Below, piece by piece: positions 15,191 to 26,681 of a stretch of 64,000 nucleotides of DNA (the stretch's first letter is position 1; the number at the start of each line of letters is the position of its first letter). The translations under genes and the position numbers were made by a program. Under the pieces are notes generated by a model, which was not told the DNA's origin, did no database searches, and saw only the letters and a program-made list of their open reading frames with translations. Source of the stretch: Archivesica marissinica (lineage: Eukaryota > Mollusca > Bivalvia > Venerida > Vesicomyidae). Where the stretch lies: assembly GCA_014843695.1 (NCBI GenBank), contig CM026390.1:96972914-97036913 (forward strand). Reading direction: 5' to 3'.

Positions 15191-18100
15191 TCGACACAGT
15201 TGATTACCGGTAGTACACGACATAATGCCTAGACACAGGTGATTACCAGTAGTACACGACATAATGCCCAGTAGTACACGACATAATGCCCAGTAGTACA
15301 CGACATAATGCCTCGACACAGGTGATTACCAGTAGTACACGACATAATGCCTCGACACAGGTGATTACCAGTAGTACACGTCATAATGCCTCGACAATTA
15401 CCAGTAGTACACGACATAATGCCTCGACACAGGTGATTACCGGTAGTACACGACATAATGCCTAGACACAGGTGATTACCAGTAGTACACGACATAATTC
15501 CCAGTAGTACACGACATAATGCCCAGTAGTACACGACATAATGCCTCGACACAGGTGATTACCAGTAGTACACGACATAATGCCTCGACACAGGTGATTA
15601 CCAGTAGTACACGACATAATGCCCAGACACAGGTGATTACCAGTAGTACACGACATAATGCCTCGACACAGGTGATTACCAGTAGTACACGACATAATGC
15701 CTAGACACAGGTGATTACCAGTAGTACACGACAGAATGCCTAGACACAGGTGATTACCAGTAGTACACGACATAATGCCTAGACACAGGTTATTACCAGT
15801 AGTACACGACATAATGCCTAGACACGGGTGATTACCGGTAGTACACGACATAATGCATAGACACAGGTGATTACCGGTAGTACACGACATAATGCCCAGA
15901 CACAGGTGATTACCAGTAGTACACGACATAATGCCTCGACACAGGTGATTACCAGTAGTACACGACATAATGCCTAGACACAGGTGATTACCAGTAGTAC
16001 ACGACATAATGCCTCGACACAGGTGATTACCAGTAGTACACGACATAATGCATAGACACAGGTGATTACCAGTAGTACTCGACATAATGCCCAGTAGTAC
16101 ACGACATAATGCCTCGACACAGGTGATTACCAGTAGTACACGACATAATGCCTCGACACAGGTGATTACCAGTAGTACACGACATAATGCCCAGTAGTAC
16201 ACGACATAATGCCCAGTAGTACAGGACATAATGCCTAGACACAGGTGATTACCAGTAGTACACGACATAATGCCCAGTAGTACACGACATAATGCCCAGA
16301 CACAGGTGATTACCAGTAGTACACGACATAATGCCTCGAAAATTACCAGTAGTACACGACATAATGCCGCGACACAGGTGATTACCAGTAGTACACGACA
16401 TAATGCCGCGACACAGGTGATTACCAGTAGTACACGACATAATGCCTAGACACAGGTGATTACCAGTAGTACACGACATAATGCCTAGACACAGGTGATT
16501 ACCAGTAGTACACGACATAATGCCCAGACACAGGTGATTACCAGTACTACACGCCATAATGCCTCGACACAGGTGATTACCAGTAGTACACGACATAATG
16601 CCTCGACACAGGTGATTACCAGTAGTACACGACATAATGCCTCGACACAGGTGATTACCAGTAGTACACGACATAATGCCTCGACACAGGTGATTACCAG
16701 TAGTACACGACATAATGCCTCGACACAGGTGATTACCAGTAGTACACGACATAATGCCCAGTAGTACACGACATAATGCCTAGACACAGGTGATTACCGG
16801 TAGTACACGACATAATGCCTAGACACAGGTGATTACCGGTAGTACACGACATAATGCCTAGACGCAGGTGATTACCAGTAGTACACGACATAATGCCCAG
16901 TAGTACACGACATAATGCCCAGACACAGGTGATTACCGGTAGTACACGACATAATGCCTAGACACAGGTGATTACCAGTAGTACACGACCTAATGCCCAG
17001 TAGTACACGACATAATGCCTCGACACAGGTGATTACCAGTAGTACACGACATAATGCCGCGACACATGTGATTAACAGTAGTACACGACATAATGCCCAG
17101 TAGTACACGACATAATGCCTCGACACAGGTGATTACCAGTAGTACACGACATAATGCCCAGTAGTACACGACATAATGCCGCGACACTGGTGATTACCAG
17201 TAGTACACGACATAATGCCTAGACACAGGTGATTACCAGTAGTACACGACATATGCCTAGACACAGGTGATTACCAGTAGTACACGACATAATTCCCAGA
17301 CCCAGGTGATTACCAGTAGTACACGACATAATGCCTCGACACAGGTGATTACCGGTAGTACACGACATAATGCCTAGACACAGGTGATTACCAGTAGTAC
17401 ACGACATAATGCCTAGACTCAGGTGATTACCAGTAGTACACGACATAATGCCTCGACACAGGTGATTACCAGTAGTACACGACATAATGCCCAGTAGTAC
17501 ACGACATAATGCCTAGACACAGGTGATTACCAGTAGTACACGACATAATGCCTAGATACAGGTGATTACCAGTAGTACACGACATAATGCCTCGACAATT
17601 ACCAGTAGTACACGACATAATGCCTAGACACAGGTGATTACCAGTAGTACACGACATAATGCCTAGACACAGTTGATTACCAGTAGTACACGACATAATG
17701 CCTCGACACAGGTGATTACCAGTAGTACACGACATAATGCCTCGACACAGGTGATTACCAGTAGTACACGACATAATGCCTCGACACAGGTGATTACCAG
17801 TAGTACACGACATAATGCCTCGACACAGGTGATTACCAGTAGTACACGACATAATGCCTCGACACAGGTGATTACCAGTAGTACACGACATAATGCCTCG
17901 ACACAGGTGATTACCAGTAGTACACGACATAATGCCTCGACACAGTGATTACCAGTAGTACACGACATAATGCCTAGACACAGGTGATTACCAGTAGTAC
18001 ACGACATAATGCCTAGACACAGGTGATTACCAGTAGTACACGACATAATGCCCAGTAGTAACGACATAATGCCCAGTAGTACACGACATAATGCCTCGAC

Positions 18101-18921
18101 ACAGTTGATTACCAGTAGTACACGACATAATGCCTAGACACAGGTGATTACCAGTAGTACACGACATAATGCCTCGACACAGGTGATTACCGGTAGTACA
18201 CGACATAATGCCTCAACAATTACCAGTAGTACACGACATAATGCCTCGACACAGGTGATTACCAGTAGTACACGACATAATGCCTAGACACAGGTGATTA
18301 CCAGTAGTACACGACATAATGCCTAGACACAGGTGATTACCAGTAGTACACGACATAATGCCTCGACACAGGTGATTACCAGTAGTACACGACATAATGC
18401 CCGCACAGTAGTACACGACATAATGCCTCGACACAGGTGATTACCAGTAGTACACGACATAATGCCGCGACACAGGTGATTACCAGTAGTACACGACATA
18501 ATGCCCAGTATACACGACATAATGCCCAGTAGTACACGACATAATGCCCGACACAGGTGATTACCAGTAGTACACGACATAATGCCGACAATTACCGGTA
18601 GTACACGACATAATGCCTAGACACAGGTGATTACCAGTAGTACACGACATAATGCATAGACACAGGTGATTACCGGTAGTACACGACATAATGCCTAGAC
18701 ACAGGTGATTACCAGTAGTACACGACATAATGCCCAGACACAGGTGATTACCAGTAGTACACGACATAATGCCCAGTAGTACACGACATAATGCCTAGAC
18801 ACAGGTGATTACCAGTAGTACACGACATAATGCCTCGACAATTACCAGTAGTACACGACATAATGCCTAGACACGGGTGATTACAGGTAGTACACGACAC
18901 AATGCCTCGACACAGGTGATT

Positions 18922-19085
18922 CATAATCACCATCGAAACCACGTGTCTGATGGAATCCATCTCGCCAATGTGGAATTCAAGTGCCTTGTCTAAGGGCACA
19001 CTCGTAGCGGCTACAGCTGGGCGTGAACTCCTGACCCCTCACACCTGAAGCGAACGCGCTACCATTGCGCCATCACGACTCCCAC
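18922..19085 (-). mobile_element. SINE family C fragment
   Basis: On the minus strand this reads a tRNA-like head (GATGGCGCAATGGTAGCGCG) and then a central part containing GTGCCCTTAGACAAGGCAC and GATGGATTCCATC. The same parts occur in the copies at 26.3 and 44.1 kb. It lacks the family 3' tail and abuts the 39-bp array directly, so it is 3' truncated. Confidence 0.7.
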
Positions 19086-19090
19086 ATCCC

Positions 19091-20540
19091 GTATATAGGA
19101 ATGACAGCATGCGATAAGTGATGCACAGTATACAATAAGTGATGAATGCGTTAGTATATAGAGGTCGCAGCATGTAATAAGTGATGCACTGCATGCAATA
19201 AGTGATGAAAGCGGTAGTATATAGGAATCGCAGCATGCAATAAGTGATACGCTGCATGCAATAAGTGATGCAAGCGTTAGTATATAGGAGTCGCAGCATG
19301 CAATAAGTGATGTGAGCATTAGTATGTAGAAATCGCAGCATGCAATAAGTGATGCAAGCATTAGTATATAGGAGTCGCAGCATGCAATAAGTGATGCAAG
19401 CATTAGTATATAGGAGTCGCAGCATGCAATAAGTGATGCAAGCATTAGTATATAGGAGTCGCAGCATGCAATAAGTGATGCAAGCGTTAGTATATAGGAG
19501 TCGCAGCATGCAATAAGTGATGCGCTGCATGCAATAAGTGATGAAAGCGTTAGTATATAGGAATCGTAACATGCACTAAGTGATGAAAGCGTTAGTATAT
19601 AGGAATCGTAACATGCAATAAGTGATGAAAGTGTTAGTATATAGGAATCGTAACATGCAATAAGTGATGAAAGCGTTAGTATATAGGAATCGTAACATGC
19701 AATAAGTGATGAAAGCGTTAGTATATAGAAATCGCAGCATGCAATAAATGATGAAAGCGTTAGTATATAGGAATCGCAGCATGCAATAAGTGATGAAAGC
19801 GTTAGTGTATAGGAATCGCAGCATGCAATAAGTGATGAAAGCGTTAGTGTATAGGAGTCGCAGCATGCAATAAGTGATACGCACCATGCACTAAGTGATG
19901 AAAGCGTTAGTATATAGGAATCGTAACATGCAATAAGTGATGAAAGTGTTAGTATATAGGAGTCGCAGCATGCAAAAAGTGATGCGCTGCATGCACTAAG
20001 TGATGAAAGCGTTAGTATATAGGAATCGTAACATGCAATAAGTGATGAAAGTGTTAGTATATAGGAATCGTAACATGCAATAAGTGATGAAAGCGTTAGT
20101 ATATAGGAATCGTAACATGCAATAAGTGATGAAAGCGTTAGTATATAGAAATCGCAGCATGCAATAAATGATGAAAGCGTTAGTATATAGGAATCGCAGC
20201 ATGCAATAAGTGATGAAAGCGTTAGTGTATAGGAATCGCAGCATGCAATAAGTGATGAAAGCGTTAGTGTATAGGAGTCGCAGCATGCAATAAGTGATGA
20301 AAGTGTTAGTATATAGGAATCGTAACATGCAATAAGTGATGAAAGTGTTAGTATATAGGAATCGTAACATGCAATAAGTGATGAAAGCGTTAGTATATAG
20401 AAATCGCAGCATGCAATAAGTGATGAAAGCGTTAGTGTATAGGAGTCGCAGCATGCAATAAGTGATGCGCACCATGCACTACGCGATGAAAGCGTTAGTA
20501 TATAGGAGTCGCAGCATGCAATAAGTGATGAAAGCGTTAG
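19091..20540. repeat. 42-bp minisatellite array
   Basis: About 34 units share the cores GCATGCAATAAGTGATG and GTTAGTATATAGGA. Variants alternate GGAATCGTAACATG, GGAGTCGCAGCATG and a shorter unit with GCGCTGCATG. A block at about 19568-19870 recurs at 19988-20290, an offset of 420 bp (ten units). The long minus-strand frames are 14-residue periodic translations of the unit. Confidence 0.95.
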
Positions 20541-21073
20541 TTTAATCAATCATTAAATTTATAACTATTTTTGAAAACGCTAAATATGTTATTGCAATTA
20601 CTTATACCGAGGGTATATCAATGGTTATCGTTAACGACACGTTTCAAACCGGAATTGATTATATCGACGTTTTGTCCTTTATAATACTATAATACTAGAA
20701 ACAAGAGATATCCTTTTGAAAAGCGGATAGATAATTTCACATAGTTTTCAATGATATTTTCAAACATGAGAGTGGCGTAAATTACTTGAAATGGATTACT
20801 TGTATTGACAAAAGGCAAGATAAATATTGGAAGAAATGTATATATGGGACATGTGGCATAAGACACGTCTGTACGTAACTACGTGCACTCCTGTAGTGTA
20901 CGCCAATAAAGGATAATGCAGATATAGGCGGATTTCACTAACAGTTTGCATGGTTTAATATGATTTGTTATATCAGTAAACACTAGACACAGGCTGTACG
21001 CTGGTTGGACTACAGTGGTCACTTATCGGTGTAGAACGATATATGTATATATATGACATGGAATGATTGTTGA
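20541..21073. other. Unique AT-rich DNA upstream of the first exon
   Basis: Non-repetitive sequence between the 42-bp array and the candidate exon at 21127. I see no ORF of note. Promoter or upstream untranslated sequence would be expected here if the exon is real. Confidence 0.5.
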
Positions 21074-21079
21074 TATAAA
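21074..21079 (+). promoter_or_regulatory. TATA-like box before candidate first exon
   Basis: TATAAA (inside GATATAAATAAATG) lies 48 bases before the ATG at 21127. A start site about 30 bases downstream would give a 5' leader of roughly 20 bases. AT-rich DNA produces such matches by chance, so this is weak on its own. Confidence 0.25.
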
Positions 21080-21126
21080 TAAATGCCATTTATTAATATA
21101 GTTCCTTAAACCGACAGGAAATAAGG

Positions 21127-21258
21127 ATGTCTAATTCTTTAAACTTACTCCGCAAGTCGCACAGCTTCACCACGAAGCAGCCACGTGGCTGGACAAGCAG
21201 CACGAGTTCCATGCAGAGTGACCCCGGTCATGTGTCTCTGCAACACAGTGGTCTCAAG
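21127..21258 (+). CDS. Candidate first coding exon, perhaps of the death-domain gene
   Basis: An ATG opens 44 codons that are not repeat-derived and end at AAG|GTACGT, a strong 5' splice site, in phase 0. The peptide is polar, rich in Ser, Thr and Gln, and starts MSNSLNLLRKSHSF. It looks like a disordered N-terminus rather than a folded domain. The next credible plus-strand acceptor I found that leads into a long coding exon is TTTCAG|ATG at 36198-36200, also phase 0. Joining the two is therefore frame-compatible and would give an intron of about 14.9 kb filled with minisatellites, a Tc1 remnant and SINEs. That link is inference; the exon could belong to another transcript or be chance. I do not recognise the peptide. 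Confidence 0.45.
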
Positions 21259-21593
21259 GTACGTCAGACTATTTTTTGGATTTTCGTGCCGCTAAGGACA
21301 CCATTTATTTACATAATGTGAAATAAGACATGTAGAAACATAACAAATAATAATGTGAAATACGACATATAGAGACAAAATAATTTGTAACACGATCATG
21401 AAAATGTTTCAATATTACAATATGATTATTAGCTTACAGTATTTAATTTACGCATCCGCCACCTTTACAGTATGTTAAAGCTCTTAATACATGTGTAAAT
21501 ATTTCAATATTGGCAATGGTATATCATACTCTTAATTTGATCTAGATCATTTAGTTGCTCTCGACAAACAATGCCAATATCTGTGATTCTGAA
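21259..21593. other. Unique AT-rich DNA, probable intron
   Basis: It follows the GTACGT donor. I see no coding potential or repeat structure before the 60-bp array begins. Confidence 0.4.
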
Positions 21594-23877
21594 ACTAGTT
21601 GTTACAACGCGATATCAATATTAGCGGCGATGATCGATACACTATCGATACATACTTGTTGTTGGAACACGATATCAATATTAGCGGCGATGATCGATAC
21701 ACTATCGATACATACTTGTTGTTGGAACACCATACCAATATTAGCGGCGATGATCGATACACTATGGATACATACTAGTTGTTGGAACACCATACCAATA
21801 TTAGCGGCGATGATCGATACACTATTGATACATACTAGTTGTTACAACGCGATATCAATATTAGCGGCGATGATCGATACACTATTGATACATACTAGTT
21901 GTTGGAACACGATATCAATACTAGCGGCGATGATCGATACACTATTGATACATACTAGTCGTTGGAACACGATATCAATACTAGCGGCGATGATCGATAC
22001 ACTATTGATACATACTAGTTGTTACAACGCGATATCAATATTAGCGGCGATGATCGATACACTATTGATACATACTAGTTGTTGGAACACGATATCAATA
22101 CTAGCGGCGATGATCGATACACTATTGATACATACTAGTCGTTGGAACACGATATCAATACTAGCGGCGATGATCGATACACTATTGATACATACTAGTT
22201 GTTACAACGCGATATCAATATTAGCGGCGATGATCGATACACTATTGATACATACTAGTTGTTGGAACACGATATCAATACTAGCGGCGATGATCGATAC
22301 ACTATTGATACATACTAGTCGTTGGAACACGATATCAATACTAGCGGCGATGATCGATACACTATTGATACATACTAGTTGTTACAACGCGATATCAATA
22401 TTAGCGGCGATGATCGATACACTATTGATACATACTAGTTGTTGGAACACGATATCAATACTAGCGGCGATGATCGATACACTATTGATACATACTAGTT
22501 GTTGGAATACGATATCAATACTAGCGGCGATGATCGATACACTATTGATACATACTAGTTGTTGGAATATAATATCAATATTAGCGGCGATGATCGATAC
22601 ACTATTGAGCCATACTAGTTGTTGGAACACGATATCAATATTAGCGGCGATGATCGATACACTATTGATACATACTAGTCGTTGGAATACGATATCAATA
22701 TTAGCGGCGATGATCGATACACTATTGATACATACTAGTTGTTGGAACACGTTATCAATACGAGCGGCGATGATCGATACACTATTGATACATACTAGTT
22801 GTTAAAACGCGATATCAATATTAGCGGCGATGTTCGATACACTATTGAGACATACTAGTTGTTGGAATACGATATCAATATTAGCGGCGATGATCGATAC
22901 ACTATTGATACATACTAGTTGTTGGAATACGATATCAATACTAGCGGCGATGATCGATACACTATTGATACATACTAGTTGTTGGAATACGATATCAATA
23001 TTAGCGGCGATGATCGATACACTATTGATATATACTAGTCGTTGGAATACGATATCAATATTAGCGGCGATGATCGATACACTATTGATACATACTAGTC
23101 ATTGGAATACGATATCAATATTAGCGGCGATGACCGATACACTATTGATACATACTAGTTGTTGGAACACGATATCAATACTAGCGGCGATGATCGATAC
23201 ACTATTGATACATACTAGTTGTTAAGACGCGATATCAATATTAGCGGCGATGTTCGATACACTATTGATACATACTAGTTGTTGGAATACGATATCAATA
23301 TTAGCGGCGATGATCGATACACTATTGATACATACTAGTCGTTGGAATACGATATCAATATTAGCGGCGATGATCGATACACTATTGATACATACTAGTC
23401 GTTGGAATACGATATCAATATTAGCGGCGATGATCGATACACTATTTATACATACTAGTCGTTGGAATACGATATCAATATTAGCGGCGATGATCGATAC
23501 ACTATTGATACATACTAGTTGTTGGAACACGATATCAATACTAGCGGCGATGATCGATACACTATTGATACATACTAGTTGTTAAAACGCGATATCAATA
23601 TTAGCGGCGATGTTCGATACACTATTGAGACATACTAGTTGTTGGAACACGATATCAATATTAGCGGCGATGATCGATACACTATCGATATATACTTGTT
23701 GTTGGAACGCGATACCAATATTAGCGGCGATGTTCGATTCACTATTGAGACATACTAGTTATTACAACGCGATATCAATATTAGCGGCGATGATAGGTAC
23801 ACTATTGATATATACTTGTTGTTGGAATACGATGTCAATATTAGCGAAGATATTCGATACACTATTGAGACCTACTA
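21594..23877. repeat. 60-bp minisatellite array, left part
   Basis: About 38 units, almost all exactly 60 bp, share GATATCAATATTAGCGGCGA and TGATCGATACACTATTGATA. Three unit types repeat in fixed order with a 180-bp period at 21841, 22021, 22201 and 22381. The first has GTTACAACGC, the next two GTTGGAACAC with CTAGCGG. Later units carry other variants (GTTAAAACGC, TGTTCGATAC). Because 60 is a multiple of three and the unit lacks stops, a 416-codon frame results, which I do not call a gene. Confidence 0.97.
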
Positions 23878-24711
23878 CACCGATGCTCAAAAGAAAGTCC
23901 CCACCTGAGAAATACACCATGACAATTTTCTGAGTGGATCAATTTATTCATACTTTTATTATTTATTATCTTCCATATCTCATCCACAAGATGTGCAAAA
24001 ATGAAAACCATCTATTAATAAAAAGTACTTATTTAAGATGTTTTAAGATGGTACCCCTCAATTCCAAAATTTCATATTACTTATTTTACGCATAAAATCC
24101 CCCAAAATCAATTTTAGTGATAACAAATATATTTTTTCCAATACACTACTCACTTGTCACTTAATGAAAAGCAAATGTGTTTAAAACCACTGATCCGTGA
24201 CTTATTCTGCACAGGTGAGACGTTTTGCACGTGTACTGTACAGATGAGTTGCCAAACAATATAAATTTAATAAATTCGTGACCTCTTACGGAAATGTGAC
24301 TAAAAGATCAACAATTGTTTCATTTTGTATAAATAAAGACAACACAATATGCCTCGACTTCCGGATAATATTTGGGCCAGCGCTATCGCCAGATCTTGCA
24401 CCAATATAACATGTATAGGCAGATCTTAAGGAGACAAGCGGGTACCACCACCAGCAAACGTCCAGGACCTGCGTGTTGCATTACATTGTAAATATGTTTA
24501 AATGTTACAGACGAGAAACTTTAAAGTTTAAGTCTTAATAAAGCATTCATCTTCTTCTTCATTAAATCAAGAGTGGAGGAACATTCCACAGGCTAGGATT
24601 AGCAACATAGCTACATCTATGAGAAGATTCTCATCGTGTGTGGCAGCTCTCGGAGGACATACCAAATACTGACATACTCACTACTCTGGCTGTTTGTGAA
24701 TTTTGATTTGG
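23878..24711 (+). mobile_element. Decayed Tc1/mariner-like transposon inside the 60-bp array
   Basis: The 834-bp non-repeat segment splits the 60-bp array and contains N- and C-terminal transposase pieces in the same orientation (see 24349-24672). The left edge joins the array after CCTACTA and the right edge before AGCGGCG. The array does not resume at the exact phase where it stopped, so the insertion site has since been altered. I could not define clean terminal inverted repeats. A left CTCAAAAGAAAGTCC and a right TTTGTGAATTTTGATTTG are the candidate ends. Confidence 0.7.
24349..24672 (+). pseudogene. Tc1-like transposase remnant (N- and C-terminal pieces)
   Basis: Transposases of this family cut and paste the element through a DDE catalytic core. 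At 24349 an ATG gives MPRLPDNIWASAIARS, typical of a Tc1 N-terminus, and stops at 24427. Shortly after, another frame reads LRRQAGTT.S.RPGPA, matching the linker between the two DNA-binding helix-turn-helix parts (usual pattern Q.GTT.DRPR.GRP). At 24568-24672 an open frame reads QEWRNIPQARISN, then SMRR, then GGHTKY and a stop, the classical Tc1 C-terminus. The whole DDE core of about 200 residues is missing, so the copy cannot move by itself. Length is about 320 bp against about 1000 bp for an intact gene. Confidence 0.75.
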
Positions 24712-25910
24712 AGCGGCGATGATCGATACACTATTGAACCATACTAGTTGTTACAACACGATATCAATATTAGCGGCGATGATCGATACACTATTGATAC
24801 ATACTAGTTGTTGGAACACGTTATCAATACGAGCGGCGATGATCGATACACTATTGATACATACTAGTTGTTAAAACGCGATATCAATAGTAGCGGCGAT
24901 GTTCGATACACTATTGAGACATACTAGTTGTTGGAATACGATATCAATATTAGCGGCGATGATCGATACACTATTGATACATACTAGTTGTTGGAATACG
25001 ATATCAATACTAGCGGCGATGATCGATACACTATTGATACATACTAGTTGTTGGAATACGATATCAATATTAGCGGCGATGATCGATACACTATTGATAT
25101 ATACTAGTCGTTGGAATACGATATCAATATTAGCGGCGATGATCGATACACTATTGATACATACTAGTCATTGGAATACGATATCAATATTAGCGGCGAT
25201 GACCGATACACTATTGATACATACTAGTTGTTGGAACACGATATCAATACTAGCGGCGATGATCGATACACTATTGATACATACTAGTTGTTACAACACG
25301 ATATCAATATTAGCGGCGATGATCGATACACTATTGAACCATACTAGTTGTTACAACACGATATCAATATTAGCGGCGATGATCGATACACTATTGAACC
25401 ATACTAGTTGTTACAACACGATATCAATATTAGCGGCGATGATCGATACACTATTGAACATACTAGTTGTTACCACACGATATCAATATTAGCGGCGATG
25501 ATCGATACACTATTGAACCATACTAGTTGTTACAACACGATATCAATATTAGCGGCGTGGATCGATACACTATTGAACCATACTAGTTGTTACAACACGA
25601 TATCAATATTAGCGGCGATGATCGATACACTATTGAACCATACTAGTTGTTACAACACGATATCAATATTAGCGGCGTGGATCGATACACTATTGAACCA
25701 TACTAGTTGTTACAACACGATATCAATATTAGCGGCGATGATCGATACACTATTGAACCATACTAGTTGTTACAACACGATATCAATATTAGCGGCGATG
25801 ATCGATACACTATTGAACCATACTAGTTGTTACAACACGATATCAATATTAGCGGCGATGATCGATACACTATTGAACCATACTAGTTGTTACTATTAGC
25901 GGCGATGATC
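24712..25910. repeat. 60-bp minisatellite array, right part
   Basis: It continues the 21.6-kb array after the transposon. Units at 24810-25289 repeat the order of variants at 22741-23220, including the rare GTTATCAATACGAGCGG, GTTAAAACGC and TGACCGATAC units. From 25290 the array is homogenised to a GTTACAACACG type ending TTGAACCATACTAG. One unit near 25460 has lost one base, and two have GGCGTGGATC. Confidence 0.96.
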
Positions 25911-26176
25911 TAGACATACTAGGCTATGTTTGGTTTAAATTATTAGCAGAATACCGGGAACGATATAATACAATCCAAGCTGTGGGTTAGCGCTCTGAAT
26001 TATCAATCGGAACGTCGGGGGTTGGCGAGCGGAACTTATCGAAATGACCCTAGCATGTGTCCACACAGTGTCTTAATACATACAATTTATTTGCATAAAC
26101 ATTTACATGTTTATAGCACATCAATCAATTAATACAATGACTAGCTTTGGAAATACGGTTACATGTTTGCACAATA
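25911..26176. other. Unique DNA, nothing recognised
   Basis: A short non-repetitive spacer. I see no exon, tRNA or repeat in it. Confidence 0.4.
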
Positions 26177-26661
26177 TATACTGAAACCAAAAGGAAACTG
26201 TGCACTTGACTTAGAGGTAAAATTCTTTATGTCCTTTTGGAAAAATAATATGGACACATTTGGTATTCCGTAAGGAAAGAATATGAGTAGTTTATACACA
26301 TTTATTTTAGTTCGATTGCGAAGCAAGTTCTTACAACTTATATTAATCACTATCGAGACCTCATTCCTGGTGGAATCCATCGCCACGAGGGAGAGAGAAG
26401 AGGCAACGTGGAATTTAAATGCCTTGCCTAAGGGCACAATCGTAACGGCTCCAGCGGGGTTCCAACTCCGGACCTTTCGCACCTGAAGCGAACGCCCATC
26501 CACTGCGCTATCACAACGTGAACAATATAAGTAATTAACTTTAAGTACTGTTTTGGCAATGTTTTAACGGACTACTAAATTTGCCTATATGTTTTTCCTA
26601 AAAGGACATAAAGAATTTTACCTCTAAGCCAAGTGCAAAGTTTCTTTTTGCTTTCAGTATA
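26177..26661. mobile_element. Element with ~65-bp inverted repeats, host to a SINE
   Basis: 26177-26241 (TATACTGAAACCAAAAGG to CTTTATGTCCTTTTGGA) is the reverse complement, with few mismatches, of 26596-26661. The arms bracket about 350 bp that contains the SINE at 26300-26519. This is the structure of a non-autonomous foldback or MITE-like element. There is no transposase, and I could not define a target-site duplication. Confidence 0.6.
26300..26519 (-). mobile_element. SINE family C, near full length
   Basis: On the minus strand: tRNA-like head with a B-box-like AGTTGGAACCC, a centre with GTGCCCTTAGGCAAGGCAT, GATGGATTCCACC, and the 3' tail ATATAAGTTGTAAGAACTTG. The tail is shared with SINE family B. 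An imperfect ~10-bp direct repeat (AATATGAGTA and AATATAAGTA) flanks it and may be the target-site duplication. It sits between the arms of the inverted-repeat element. Confidence 0.7.
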
Positions 26662-26681
26662 GGTACAGTAAAGCATGATTA

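Larger units (their letters stand above)
1..18921. repeat. 39-bp minisatellite array with higher-order structure
   Basis: The stretch is made only of variants of one unit, with cores such as ACACAGGTGATTACCAG and TAGTACACGACATAATGCC. The common unit is 39 bp. A 22-bp form lacks 17 bases covering the ACACAGGTGATTAC part, and a 33-bp form reads CGACAATTACC. There are roughly 500 units. A marker block of five consecutive CTCGACACAGG units recurs near 2811, 5673, 8635, 11166, 14122 and 16485, spaced 2.36-2.96 kb. The array starts before the window and ends inside a unit at 18921. Every long ORF in it, on both strands, follows from 39 being a multiple of three; I call none of them a gene. Confidence 0.98.

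Noticed and set aside
1..18800. Dozens of ORFs of 60-268 codons on both strands (repeats of LCRGIMSCTTGNH and similar)
   Set aside because: They are translations of the 39-bp unit, occur in several frames at once and have no gene features.
1..18921. CRISPR-like array
   Set aside because: Units are contiguous with no unique spacers, and the DNA is animal.
19039..20549. 496-codon minus-strand ORF with Ser/Leu/Cys-rich 14-residue repeats
   Set aside because: It is an exact translation of the 42-bp minisatellite; other frames are equally open.
21555..25899. 416-codon and shorter ORFs with a 20-residue repeat (ISILAAMIDTLLIHTSCWNT)
   Set aside because: The 60-bp array gives the same open frame on both strands. 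No signal, splice sites or codon bias.
26283..26503. Overlapping ORFs on both strands (67 and 114 codons)
   Set aside because: They are translations of the SINE C copy.
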